64,000 nucleotides of DNA from Hesseltinella vesiculosa (lineage: Eukaryota; Mucoromycota; Mucoromycetes; Mucorales; Cunninghamellaceae): contig MCGT01000040.1 of assembly GCA_002104935.1 (NCBI GenBank), positions 62,001 to 126,000 on the forward strand, read 5' to 3'. The notes under the pieces were generated by a model. The model made no database searches, had not been told where the DNA came from, and worked only from the letters and a program-made list of their open reading frames with translations. Both the position numbers and the translations under genes were made by a program. This document shows positions 33,001-43,634 of the stretch, in pieces (positions within the stretch are counted from its first letter, which is position 1; each line of letters begins with the position of its first letter).

Positions 33001-36000
33001 CTAAGAGCTCTGTTGAAGATCCAGCTCCATTGTTTCTACAGGTTGGCTCGATGGAAGCCGGCCAGTGAAGGATTTGATTTGATGAAAGGCCAGCCAGCCG
33101 TCACGCTTCGGGTTTGCTCGTTTGGCCCATCTGGAGAACAAAAATGGAAAATGAATATCGACTACTACGGTGTGACAGCGTCCATTCCGACTTACAGTTC
33201 GACAAATCGACCTCGTTTAAGGTTTTCATTGTACCCAGCTTGAGGTAGCAAGGTTTCAATCATATCATAGACTGCTGGTGGTTTGGGCTCGGTATATTCT
33301 AATAATAAAATAGACAGCGTGAGACAACGGTCCAAAGAAGGCAATCTCATTTTTTTTTAAATATATCTCTGGGCAGTGATGTACCTTGGTGGGTCCAATC
33401 AGCTAAGGGATGTTCAAAGTCGATGATCACGTCAGCAGTGCGCTGGTGCCGCAGGTCAATGCCTTCACCTTTTTTGAACATGAGCAAGATTTCCTTGGTG
33501 GAGCTGATATAAGGCGAAGGTATATCCAAGGGGACGTTGTTGACAGACTTCTTGAACCACACCAAATTCTCGACATATCTACAGCCTGTATCAATGAAAG
33601 CGAAAAAAAAAAACGGGTTGGTGTTACTTTCTAGGCTGTCACGCGCATCCCCACTATTCTCTCTCGCATACCTAAACTTGACATCATGCGCACTACGTCA
33701 GCCTGAATCAACTTGTGAATCCAGATAAATATGAGCCCAGCAGACATTTGTTCCAACACCTGTGAGAGCAGCATTTTCTACCGAGCAGGAATATATAAAT
33801 AAGCAGGCCGCCTTGAGCTGTCATTTTCTGACTTGGCGCTTACCATTTGGTACAAATTCCAGGAACAGGACCCATCATGGCGGCCGTCATTGACATTGTA
33901 TTCCCAAGGAGGATCAATAAGAAGGCCTTCAATATTGGAGAGGGATGGCACCTTTTCTTGCATTTGCTCTTTCAAGAGATCGACACAGGCCATCATGTCG
34001 GTGACTTCAAAATACATGGATTTGGAAGGGACAGGAGCATCGCAAAGCTGTCGAGACAACGGTAGGATGTGTTTGACGCTGCTGTAGAGATCATTTGGAA
34101 TGCGGACTTGATGAATCAATTCGTCTGGTGTATCGATTTTGGCTTTTTTCACGCCTGAGAAGAAGCGTGAGAGAGATGCCTGATGAGGTTCAGGTCGTTT
34201 TGTTCCCATAGTCTCGGGTTGTGCTTGCTTCTGTAAAAGCTCCATTTGCCGGTTCATGCGCCTAATAATCAATTCATGAGAGGAGAAGGCTGTGAGTATC
34301 CCTTGCCACAAAAAAAAAAAAAAGGACTTACATTTCTGTGGTTGCAAGGCCCCGTCGCCATTCCTGCTTGTCGATCCAGTATTGGTGTCGTATGTGTTTT
34401 TCACGATATTGCCTGTATTGAAAAAGGGAATTATGAATACTTTTGTTCTAAAGTGTCTTGGTGGAAGCGAGGCATACTCAACAAAAGCTTTGTAGCTTGT
34501 CAGCCGTTCGACCCATTCGAGGGCCCAGTCACGCCGTTCCGAGATATTAGCCTGCTCTGGTTCTTGCGCATCCATGTATTCGTCATCGCCATCTACACCC
34601 GTGCGCTTGAATCGATGCTGGTCTTTGATCAAGCGGGAGATTTTGCCAGAAGACGATGACGTTCGTTGCTTCGTGGTGCGAGCAACTTTGGGAGCTGAGC
34701 GTGGTTTGGGAGGTGGTCTTGTAGCAGCACTACCAAAGTTTTGATTAAAAAAAAAACCGCGCGCGCACAAGCGTGTCTCGCCCATCCCTCCTATTTTTAT
34801 GATGACTTACCTTCCTGTGCGCTGGTGGTATTGCTTGAGCCATTCTTCCACATTGGCTTCGATCTCCTTGACATATTCGTCTTTCCATTCCGGCCCAAGC
34901 TCGGTGACGGGTGTGGCACCGCCTGATGCTTTTTCCTTGTTGACCAGCTTCAGCTTGCCATTGACAACCTCATATGCTTCATCCTTCAACTTTCTGTTTT
35001 CCAGTAGCTTCCGGTAGTAATTCATGCATTGATACCCCACCTGAAGGAAAAAAAAAAAAAAAGTGAGTGGCCCCTTTACACAGTTCCAGTGACTTACACG
35101 GTGGGGTATGCCACAGCTAAACAAGCCCCATGCAGCGCCCATCTTCCAATTGTTTCCGATCCATTCGTCATACCGTTTCATAAACAGGTCATGCTCCTTT
35201 GATGACCAGCCGCCGTTTTGCTGACCTTCACCTGGTGTCACGAATCGATAGTAAAAGCCTTCAGGATTCTGCAAGGGAAAAAACCTCCAATCAGATTGGT
35301 CGCCTTTTTTTTTTTTCCCTGCCTTTCTCTTTACTCCAGTGTCTTACCAAGTAACGGCCTTCCCATGCCTTGATGCGAGAATCCTGCCAAGTCTTGACGA
35401 CGGCTTCGGTAAACACGTTCTCACCCACTTGTCGTCTAGGAGGACCAGGTGGTGGTGCAGAAACGGGCTGGATTGCAGCATCGGCAGTGGCAGGTTCCAA
35501 AGACATATCAAAATCATCCATGGGATCAGGCCCGTCTGTGGTGGTGGAGATTGAAGTCGTTGCCATTGTGTTGTAAGGAGGGTTGGGATCCGGCGATGTG
35601 AATTCAAGGTCCATGGCTTCAGTCGCATTCACTTGCTGCTGTGTGCAGGGAATGGCATTGAGAGCGGCAGAGGTGGGTGGGGTATTGTCCAAGAGCAGGT
35701 CCTGATCCTCCATCCGCAACGATCCTAACCGATCGGCTTCATCGTCCAAGTTCAAGGCCGCAGCAACTTGTTGTTTACGATTGTTTTCATCAAACAGTTC
35801 CAGTAGCGAGTTGTTGACCTCAAGATCGTCCCACCATCCATCGGCAAGCTCGCCATCGAACTGTGAATCAGGTGCTTGCTTCTTTGATGAATCAGATGAC
35901 GCCTCTGAAGAGACATTTGGTGGAAAAGAGGTTGTAGGATGGCCGGCAGAGGAAGCATCCCCCTGTGTTTCAGGCCGTTGTAGGTGTCGATTCAGCGACA

Positions 36001-36061
36001 AACACACTTTTTTCCTTGGTTTGCTGCTACCTTCATCTTCAATATCTATAAACGTGGCCAT
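33001..36061 (-). CDS. MT-A70 methyltransferase with Myb/SANT-like domain
   Basis: Adenine-N6 methyltransferase of 795 aa. Exons: 36061-35348, 35268-35098, 35040-34811, 34729-34478, 34412-34332, 34261-33844, 33759-33672, 33585-33385, 33298-33196, 33130-33001; the sum is a multiple of three. Order: an acidic, Ser/Pro-rich N-terminus (1-235). Then comes a Myb/SANT-like three-helix segment (about 255-310) with GGWSSKEHDLFMKRY, NNWKMGAAW and YQCMNYYRKLL. A Pro/Lys linker follows, then the MT-A70 domain from about 520. There the catalytic motif is LLIDPPWEY, followed by IFIWIHKL, VENLVWFKKS, SSTKEILLMFKKGEG, ADVIIDF, EYTEPKP and RGRFVELWAKR. The DPPW motif marks an active-type subunit. In early-diverging fungi and ciliates, MTA1-type MT-A70 proteins methylate DNA adenine at ApT; the SANT part suggests a DNA substrate here. 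An mRNA substrate (IME4/METTL3 role) remains possible. Confidence 0.85.
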
Positions 36062-37173
36062 TACTTTTAATGTCAAAGTATCAAAAAAAAAAAAAAAAAA
36101 AAAAAAAGAAAACCTAGCAAAAGAAAAATATGGAGAAAGGAAAAGAGGCTGGAAAAAAAAAACACGACGCCTCCCTCCAGCAGCCGTTTTTTTTTTTTTC
36201 GGTCGATCATACTCCGCCACACCGCGAGTGTTCGTTTGCTGGAGAAAAAAAAAATAGAGAGTGGCTATTCACCATGCTTCAAACGATAGGCATAGGATAT
36301 AGTATTCGAAAGCTCTGCTTCTCCTCATACACATTATATTACAACTTCAGTGTAAACAATATACGAAACTACGGCGGCGCACCGCAGGAACTCAAACGGC
36401 ACTGGGCTGGGACGGTCGGGTCGGTGCAAAAACGGGGTGCCTTTGCATGCCACCGGGGTGCTACGGAGGGCGACTAAGGCTTTTCAAGTCGTTTGGTCCT
36501 AGCCCTGGGTTGTCATTTGTCCCTTTTGACCACAGTGGTAGTTACCAGCGACGGATATCAAGGACCGGAAACACATCCACCCACCCAAACTGTAAAGTGT
36601 CTACCTGTTTTGGACTCCGCACTTCCCTAACAGGCCATCGCCATGCTTTTTTTTTTCAATAGCATATTTTTTATTCAATCGACGCGTTTCATGTAAATAA
36701 ATAAACGCAACCCATCCCTCTTTTTCTTGCAATTTTTTACGTTACACCTGATCGGTCCCAGCCATGGCCACTAGCAAAATGAGAGTTCATCGATCTTCAA
36801 CCAATGAGGTAGAAAGCCGTCCCTAAGGCTGTTGGTGTTGCTCATTTGAGTCAACCCAACAGGGAGTGCAGCCCAAAAAGAGACTTTTTACCCAATAAGC
36901 TTGCGACTGTGAATGTTGAGAGGGGTTTACCTCAACAGGTTGGCAAGTTTTCAACGTATTGGGCTCATTTTAGCCTTTTACTGAAATGGAGGATCGCATT
37001 CATTTGCTGGAGATGTCATTTCAGTGTCTTTGCAGGATTGAAAAAATGTGGCTCTGATGACCAATGGCGCAACACCGGCATCTCGGCGGCCATTCGGACC
37101 GTCTTTCGGGCCGCCGGCCGCCGAGATGCAGCCAATCGCATCGAATTAACTTTATTTTATAACGTCACAAATT
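36062..37173. other. Intergenic, with hairpin before the tRNA
   Basis: About 1.1 kb without a supportable gene. A GC-rich inverted repeat lies at about 37078-37127: CATCTCGGCGGCC is matched by GGCCGCCGAGATG around a roughly 24-nt loop. It lies about 50 bp before the tRNA. Confidence 0.5.
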
Positions 37174-37245
37174 GCCACTTTAGCTCTAGTGGTAGAGCGT
37201 CGCTCTCGTAAAGCGAAGGTCAAGAGTTCGAATCTCTTAAGTGGC
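37174..37245 (+). tRNA. tRNA-Thr (CGT anticodon)
   Basis: A 72-nt cloverleaf without an intron. The acceptor arms GCCACTT and AAGTGGC pair fully. The D arm is GCTC-TAGTGGTA-GAGC. The anticodon stem TCGCT/AGCGA holds the loop CTCGTAA, giving anticodon CGT (reads ACG, Thr). The T arm is AAGAG-TTCGAAT-CTCTT. A TTTT at 37258-37261 is the likely Pol III stop. Confidence 0.93.
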
Positions 37246-37257
37246 ATTACATATCTC

Positions 37258-37261
37258 TTTT
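37258..37261 (+). terminator. Pol III T-stretch after tRNA-Thr
   Basis: Four Ts follow the mature 3' end by 12 nt, the minimum run for Pol III termination. Confidence 0.5.
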
Positions 37262-38186
37262 GCATGCGCGAGCTCTGTTTTTTGCCATTCTTGCTTTGTT
37301 GGCATCGAGTATGTTCGATCTTCAAGCTACATTGAACCCAGGTTTTTATCCCAGCTCTGGAAAATCAAGGATGGGATTTGACACCAGTGATTGGTCCTGA
37401 GTTTAAATCATCTCTTGCTTTTTTTTTTTTCCGTCTGTGTTTTATCGAAAGACCAACGTCGATTCGCGTCAAAGTCTTCTTATATAATCAAGGTGGGGTG
37501 AGGCGTGTTCACGGTTTAAGCACAGGTGTCTAAGATGATGACCTGGCGCAGTAAGGTGCAGGTAGACTATGCACTGCAACCCTCAACCGGGCAAAACCAC
37601 CTCTCCTCTCTCTGACTTTGTCCATCCACTCCCTTTCTAGGCATGGATAGGGCGAGTTGGCGAGTTGTTATGGCTGCTGGATCTGACCGAGGCAGCTGGA
37701 GCTTTTCCTGTACGAAATAAGTAATGGTAGACAATTATCAATTGATTTCCTCAGGTTTTTTTTTAAATGCTCATTTCCAAGGAGAAGAAAGAAAAAGGAG
37801 GGCTGGTTGGCAACTGGTGGTAAAAGAACATTTCACTCTTGGGGGATATGAAGTTACATGGAAGAAGGACGATCTCTTTGGCAACCGTTCTGTGGCCAAA
37901 AAAAAAAAAAAAAAAGCGGCTTGCTAAAAGAAGAAAAGGGGCCTGAGCCAACCTTGTCCCAGCCGGCATCCAATTTGGGAAGTAACACCAGACATGTGCC
38001 CGAGAATTTGGGCACAGGAGGTAACAAACAAACCAAAAAAATCATTGGTTTACACATTAAAAAAATACACTTGTTTATTTGATCAACCTTTTTTTTGTTT
38101 GTTAGCGGAGAGCCTGCTCCCGAGCGACATTTTTTTTTTTTTTTTTTACAATGGAAAAAAGGAACAAATTACAGAAGGGCAAAGCA
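37262..38186. other. Intergenic, possible small structured RNA
   Basis: No protein gene is seen. A TATATAA at about 37483 is followed by a segment (37500-37610) with local stems such as GTGC/GCAC. It contains an ATGATGA-like box and a CTGA further on. This could be a small RNA gene, but I cannot assign a class. Confidence 0.25.
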
Positions 38187-39265
38187 TCAGCCAGAGGAGA
38201 AGAGTTTGAGCAGCCGATCGTTTTCATCGGACCAATGTGCGCAGCAGAGGCAATAGCGGATGGGCAATAATGATTCATCAAGGCGCTGGATGATGCGGTA
38301 GCGGGGGACGCAGGCCTCGACGAATGGCTTGCCACAAAAGGTGCAGGGCAGGGCGTTTTGCATGTAGTCCCATAAATGGCTAGGCAGGCTTAACAAGGGC
38401 TCGAGGCATTGCAGAGCAACGTCGGAAGAGGAGGGACCCAGGAGACGAGGGCGAGGGTTGCGCCATGGCAGGACAGCATTTTTTTTCTTTTTTGTGACCA
38501 GGTTCTCGCGATAATATTTGAGAGCGGACCGGTAGGTGGAAGTGGCGAGAATGTGGCGAGCACAGAGCTCGACAAGACTGGGTGGGTCGTGCTGGAGTGA
38601 GGTGGTGAACCCGCGGATGTTCTTGGCGATGCGAGGGCATTGGTCCATGCTGATGCTCAGCAGGCAGGCCAGTTCAGCCGGCAGGGTGTCGATATTGGTG
38701 AAGGAGATATCCAAAGTCGTCAGGTGAATGGCATTGGAGAGGGAGGAGGAAATGGAGTCGAGGGAGGAGTTATGGGAAACGTTGAGGGTGGTGAGTTTTT
38801 TAAGTTGCCCGAGGACCGGTGGCAGAAGCGTCAGGCGATTGTGGGAGAGGTTCAAATGGCGAAGGTGTTTGAGCTGTTGGATGGAGGCAGGTAAAGAGGT
38901 CAATTGATTATGAGAGAGATCCAACTGGGTCAAATGACTTAGACTGCTGATCTGGCTTGGCAAGGTGAGGAGGTTCAAGCTATGGCTTTTTAGAAAGAAA
39001 GGTCAAATGTCAACACGCATTTTTTTTTTTTTGTCAAAAAAAAGAAAAAAAATTACAGGTCCAGGCGGGACATGGAGGTCAAGAGAGACAAGGCACGGTT
39101 GAACAGAGCCGAGTGCAAGGAGTGTTGTGACATTTCTATGGATTTTCTGCTAGCGGTTCGGCTCATAGGCAGCTCATAGTAAGCTTTGTCGATGTAAGAC
39201 AAATCCATGGAAAGGGCGGTGGGCGAAAACAAGTGCAACAATGCAGGATCATCTTTGACTGTCAT
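38187..39265 (-). CDS. Leucine-rich-repeat protein with C-terminal Cys cluster
   Basis: A 335-aa protein from exons 39265-39057 and 38985-38187. Residues about 75-170 form four to five typical LRRs of 22-23 residues ([18 protein letters not shown], then [18 protein letters not shown], then LTTLNVSHN). Such repeats usually bind a protein partner. The C-terminal 80 residues carry spaced cysteines (CTFCGKPF, then YCLCCAHW), which could bind zinc. The combination is known from uncharacterised fungal LRR proteins; no enzymatic domain is visible. The start is chosen at the ATG before TVKDDPALL; an upstream in-frame extension is low-complexity Phe/Ser and is judged noncoding. Confidence 0.78.
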
Positions 39266-39519
39266 GGCGTGTTCGAGCGGGAATGAAAAAAAGAAAAAAG
39301 GAGGGAGAGAGAGAGAAAGGAAAAAAAAATCAGACCTGTAGACCGAGGATGATTCATAGATCAGGCATCTCTTGTACCGAGGGCGATTCATGCAATGCTA
39401 TGGTAAGCGAAAAACGTAAAACACTGGCATTGTTTATTGTTCAATTCCAATAATAATAATAAAAAAAATAGGATATATAAAACACAAATACAACTTACAA
39501 CAAAGAAAAAAAGACCATT

Positions 39520-40071
39520 TTAGAATGAACCATCCAGGGTGCTTTTCCGTGAATGAACTTGCGTGACAACGGCGATGCCTTGATCTCGGGCGGATTGAAT
39601 TGCAGTTTGAACTAGCGCCATTTCTATGGAAGGATCAAAGGCGGTGACTTGGATTTGGGCTTCGTCGGTACCGAGCCTTAGCAGGATAACGCCTGCCATG
39701 GAGGAGCCTTGGAGCATGACCCAGAGTTTGGTGTCGTCATCGGCAGTGTCGAGGGAATGGGCCAAGGCAGCGATCGACTGTTGTTGATTGCTGTTATAAA
39801 TGTGAGACAGCCAAAGATAACAAGACACACCAAAGCTGAGGCTCCAGAGAGATGTGTCAGCGAGTAAAGTGCGAGCAAATGATGGCGGTTGTGAGGCAGC
39901 ATGGGCGAGGATGGCCACCAGACCGTACGACCACCAACGAGTATAGGTTTTCATCTTGGTGCCTATCCATGATCGTTTCCGGTGGTCATAGTAGGATTTG
40001 TAAAAGGTTTGTTGCACATTATGATCTAATTTACGAGGATCATATTCACAAATCCGTCCTTGGTCTGTCAT
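39520..40071 (-). CDS. Small membrane-associated protein, unknown
   Basis: A single-exon 183-aa protein that I do not recognise with certainty. The N-terminus is charged (YDPRKLDHNVQQTFYKSYYDHRKR). Two hydrophobic stretches follow (YGLVAILAHA and LWSLSFGVSCYLWLSHIY). The C-terminal half, with LWVMLQGSSMAGVILLRLG and then EMALVQTAIQSARDQGI, resembles the acetyl-CoA-binding half of GNAT acetyltransferases of the NAT8 type. That is a guess based on pattern only. The upstream in-frame extension is poly-Phe and was left out. Its start is separated from the neighbouring minus-strand gene by about 360 bp of A-rich sequence. Confidence 0.6.
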   Translation of the reverse strand: MTDQGRICEYDPRKLDHNVQQTFYKSYYDHRKRSWIGTKMKTYTRWWSYGLVAILAHAASQPPSFARTLLADTSLWSLSFGVSCYLWLSHIYNSNQQQSIAALAHSLDTADDDTKLWVMLQGSSMAGVILLRLGTDEAQIQVTAFDPSIEMALVQTAIQSARDQGIAVVTQVHSRKSTLDGSF

Positions 40072-40430
40072 GACCAATACGATGTTGAAAAAAAAAAAAA
40101 AGAAAAACGAATAAAAAAAAAAGACCGGTTTTTTTTTTTTGAAGACCCAGCATCTAGTGCGAGTGTGCGACGTTGTTATTTTGTGTGAGAATGAGCAAGG
40201 CATTTTTGCTTTATTTTAAATAGACAAGCATGTCATCAAATAAAAAGAAGACACTTTAGGAATCAAAAAAAGACCAAAAGGTGCAAAAAAAAAGGGGGGG
40301 GGAAGAAGGGTAAGAAAAAAAAAATGTGAGAGTGTGGACATGTGAAACTTTCTTTTTTGTGAAATGGCAAGGGGAAAATAAAAAATAATAGGTATGATGG
40401 GTCAAGGAATCTAGAAGGGAAAGGATGAGA

Positions 40431-41906
40431 TCATGCACATGAGCTCCAATCAAAAGGGGCCTTATCGGTTAAACCAAGGCAGAATTCAACATGAGTAGAA
40501 GAGGGATTGGGCAGGACACTGCGGATGGCCTGACTGAGAGGGAAGATACGGTCGTTTGTGGTGTCGGTGATGATGATGCGTTTTCCGGGGGGAGGGGCAT
40601 CGGTGATATCGGTTTCGTCCAAGAGATGGCGAAAGGTAAAGGTATCGGTGATGGCAAGGTTGCGAATAAAATAAATGGTAGGATCATCGGAGGGCATGCT
40701 TTTTAACGAGACAGTTTCGACTTGAGGATGTTGGACAGGGAGGAGGAGCGAAGGCAAAGGTGAGGTGGGAGAGTGCTGTTGTTGATTCGGTGTGGCCAAT
40801 GGAGGGGTGGAGGGGGATGAATGATGAGGTGGATGCATGGGCTGAGGCTGTTGATGCAGAGGTGACTGTGGGGTAGGGGGTGGAAGGTGATGGGGAGGAT
40901 GAGGGTGGTGATGAGGTGAGGGATGGCGTAGCATGTTGGGACGATGTTTGGGCGTCAAGTACAGTTGATGCTGGAGGGAGGACGACAGGGTGTTCAAGGA
41001 GGAGGAGACGGACGAAGGTGGCTGTGGTGAAGGGGAAGGTGGCGTCTGGTGCAAAGGAGGCAGTTGAAAGGACATGGGCGGTGACGACATGGAGTGTTGT
41101 GCGGCTTTCATCAGAGGACCAGAGGCAAAGATGGGCGTGGAGGCGCTGGCTTGGGGAGCATCGATGCGTTTTCGTTTGTAGGAAGTCGACGGAGTCATGG
41201 TGAGGTCCGGTTCCATATTATGGACGGCAGGCTGGTTGTATTGAAATTCTTGGATCTTGCGTGCGATACCACCCATGGATGAGGACGAGGAGGAGGAGGA
41301 AGGGGGGTCACGGTCCATGAGATCCATGGGAGAGGAGGAGCGATGCTCCCGTTCCCAGCGTTTCTTGGCTCGGTACAAGGTGGAGCTGTGGGCTTTGCAG
41401 AGACCTACTTCGGCTTGTTGCTCCAATCCAATGATGCGATTTCTTTCGTCCCGATAGATAGAATGAGCATGGTCCTGCAGCCATCGAATAGTAAAATCGT
41501 AGTCCTGTTTATCGGTTTTGTTGAGCTTTTTTGCTCGTGAATCCAATCCGTTTTCTGGCAGGTTTTTTCCTCGTCGAGGTTGCAATTCATCGCAGGTACA
41601 GGTGGTTGCATAACTCTTTTTAAAAAAATAAAATTAAACAGGCTATCCCACTCCTCCAACGTAGCACTTTTTTCTTACCTTCGAGCAAGTAAAGCAAACA
41701 GCACAAACAGCACAAGCGTTCTGACCCGAAAAAACAAGAGTTGAGTATTTTTTTTTTTGTTTTTGTTTTCGAGCTTCATCATCCGTCATCTCTTTCATTT
41801 TACTTACTTTGCGTAAAGGTAATGTTCGTCGTTGATGTATTCGGTGTTCCATAGGAGACAAGTCAGAAACAACTTGGGCTAATTGAAAGAGATTGTTTTC
41901 AGTCAT
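40431..41906 (-). CDS. Unknown protein with Cys-rich motif and Pro/Ser-rich region
   Basis: A 441-aa protein from exons 41906-41808, 41720-41679 and 41615-40431, all GT-AG and phase 0. Residues 34-60 are unusually Cys-rich (ACAVCAVCFTCSK, then TTCTCDE) and may bind metal. A helical, charged segment follows (KLNKTDKQDYDFTIRWLQDHAHSIYRDERNRIIGLE region), then about 200 residues dominated by Ser, Pro, His and Gln. A conserved-looking C-terminal domain ends it (YFIRNLAITDTFTFRHLLDE, then RIIITDTTNDRIFPLSQAIRSVL). It resembles a transcription-linked protein, but I do not recognise the family and assign no function. Confidence 0.65.
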
Positions 41907-42309
41907 CGCTAATCAGCAACAGAGAAGGAAAAAAAAAAAAAAAAAGTAAGGAAGAGCTAAAAATAAAAAAAAATAGGAGAAAGAAAGAGGTTGAAAAACA
42001 AAAAGTAAGGGGTGAATGGGGTGAGTGAGAGTGAAATGAAAGAAGGATGAGCAAAGTGGTATACTTCAAGAAGAAGAAGAAAAAAAGGCGTGCGAGAACA
42101 AAATAGAATAAAAAAGGGGGGAAAGAGAGGGAGGACGGAAGAACACGAAAAAAAAAAGGCATTAAAGCCGGAGTTTCAAAAAATGCCTCGGGTTTTCTGG
42201 TGGTTCACACTTTTTGTCCTGGAACCTTAATCCATTAGAAAAAGGGAATTGTTTTTGTCACACTTTTTTGTAAAAATATGCTGCAATGGATTCGTTTCAT
42301 GTTCCTTTA

Positions 42310-43241
42310 TTATGATTCCTGGACATCGATCTTCCAATTTAATGTCATCTTGGCCACTGTATCCAACATTCGATCTTTAATGATGACCTCTGTTTGGATT
42401 TCGTGGCTCCCAGTCAAATCTTTTTCAAGTGTGTACTCTGAACTTGCGGTTAATAAACCTCTTGCTTTTTTAAGATACTATAAAAAAAAAGGATCATCAC
42501 CTTGGTTTTTTTTTATATTATCGTTTTGGGGGGAGCTCCCTGCTTACCTTGACCGAGAGTGACACAAGTATGGCACGATCTCTGCGTTTGAATTGACTCA
42601 TGAGCGCCAATCCGCCCACTGTTTCGGCAAAAGTGGCTAAAGCAGTCGCATGAATGCTTCAAAAGAGAACAATGTGATCTATCATTGGCAATTACCACAA
42701 AAAAGAAGTTTTTTTTTTTTTACCTTTTGAAAGGGTTTCGATTTCGATGTCGATCCTAAAAAAAAGATGCAGCAGAAAAATATAAATAAATATCATGTGA
42801 TCACCCCCTTTTTTTTCTTTCTTGCTGGTTGTTTTGGCTTACTCGCATAATCGCTGTGCAAAACCCACGTGAGAGGGTAGAGACTCGCATGTCTAATAAA
42901 AAAAAAGTTGGCCATGCTTCCCTTTTTTTTTTTTCATTCATTCTTTTTTTACCAATTGAATTTGCATAAGGGTCACTTTTTCCTAGTAAAAAGCTGTACA
43001 CCCATGGCCGAAAGGGTTTAATGACAGGCTTGCCCAATTTTTCCCAAACCGTCAATGGCTGTCGTACATTGCGCAAGGTAAAAATTAAGTAGACCAGATA
43101 GAAAAAAGCAATGGTCACCACGCTCATCATCGATCGAGAAAACACCGTCCATTCAAGAGCTAAGCATACACGTATCAAATTCGCTGTGGCTTGTGTTTGA
43201 GCGGCAAGTGCTTCCAACAATGATGGTGATGATGTTGTCAT
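42310..43241 (-). CDS. DUF4442 (thioesterase-fold) protein
   Basis: A 215-aa protein with a hotdog thioesterase fold of the DUF4442 type. Exons: 43241-42953, 42892-42843, 42755-42724, 42656-42548, 42477-42310; the phases agree throughout. A membrane-type helix lies near residues 30-60 (VVTIAFFYLVYLIFTL). The hotdog core follows: RNRNPFKSIHATALATFAETVGGLALMS, of which the H-A-T-A-L-A-x-F-A-E helix is the family signature. The last exon supplies the outer strands (VIIKDRMLDTVAKMTLNWKI). Members are thought to act on acyl-CoA or related thioesters, but a substrate is not known. It is head-to-head with MTO1. Confidence 0.82.
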
Positions 43242-43634
43242 GTCCAAGAAAAAAAAAAATAGAGAGAAAAAGGGAAGCTGACAACAAAAAAAAAAAAAAA
43301 AATTCAGGGGGCACCCACCATCGTCAAAGTCCGTGTTGCACATGCGAGACACAATCAATGATTGGACAAAATAAAAGCCCATTCAAGAAATGGGAAAGAT
43401 GCATCCGATCTTGTGACAAGCATTATTTTTACATAGCCATACACTTTTTATCGTTTCAATAATAAAAAGAAGGAACCGGCCTGACCAGTTCTTGGCCAAA
43501 GGCAGCAACAAGAAACTATTGTTCCGGCCTCTGATTGGCCTACACAGGTTTCCATTTTGGTTCTTTTTGTGTCCCCCCCCCGCCGCCACAGGAAAAAAAA
43601 AAAAAAAAGACTTCCTCTTCCACTTTGTCTTGTC

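Noticed and set aside
43557..43634. Upstream extension of MTO1
   Set aside because: It has a Lys run from poly(A) and would spoil the mitochondrial presequence; the ATG at 43635 fits better.
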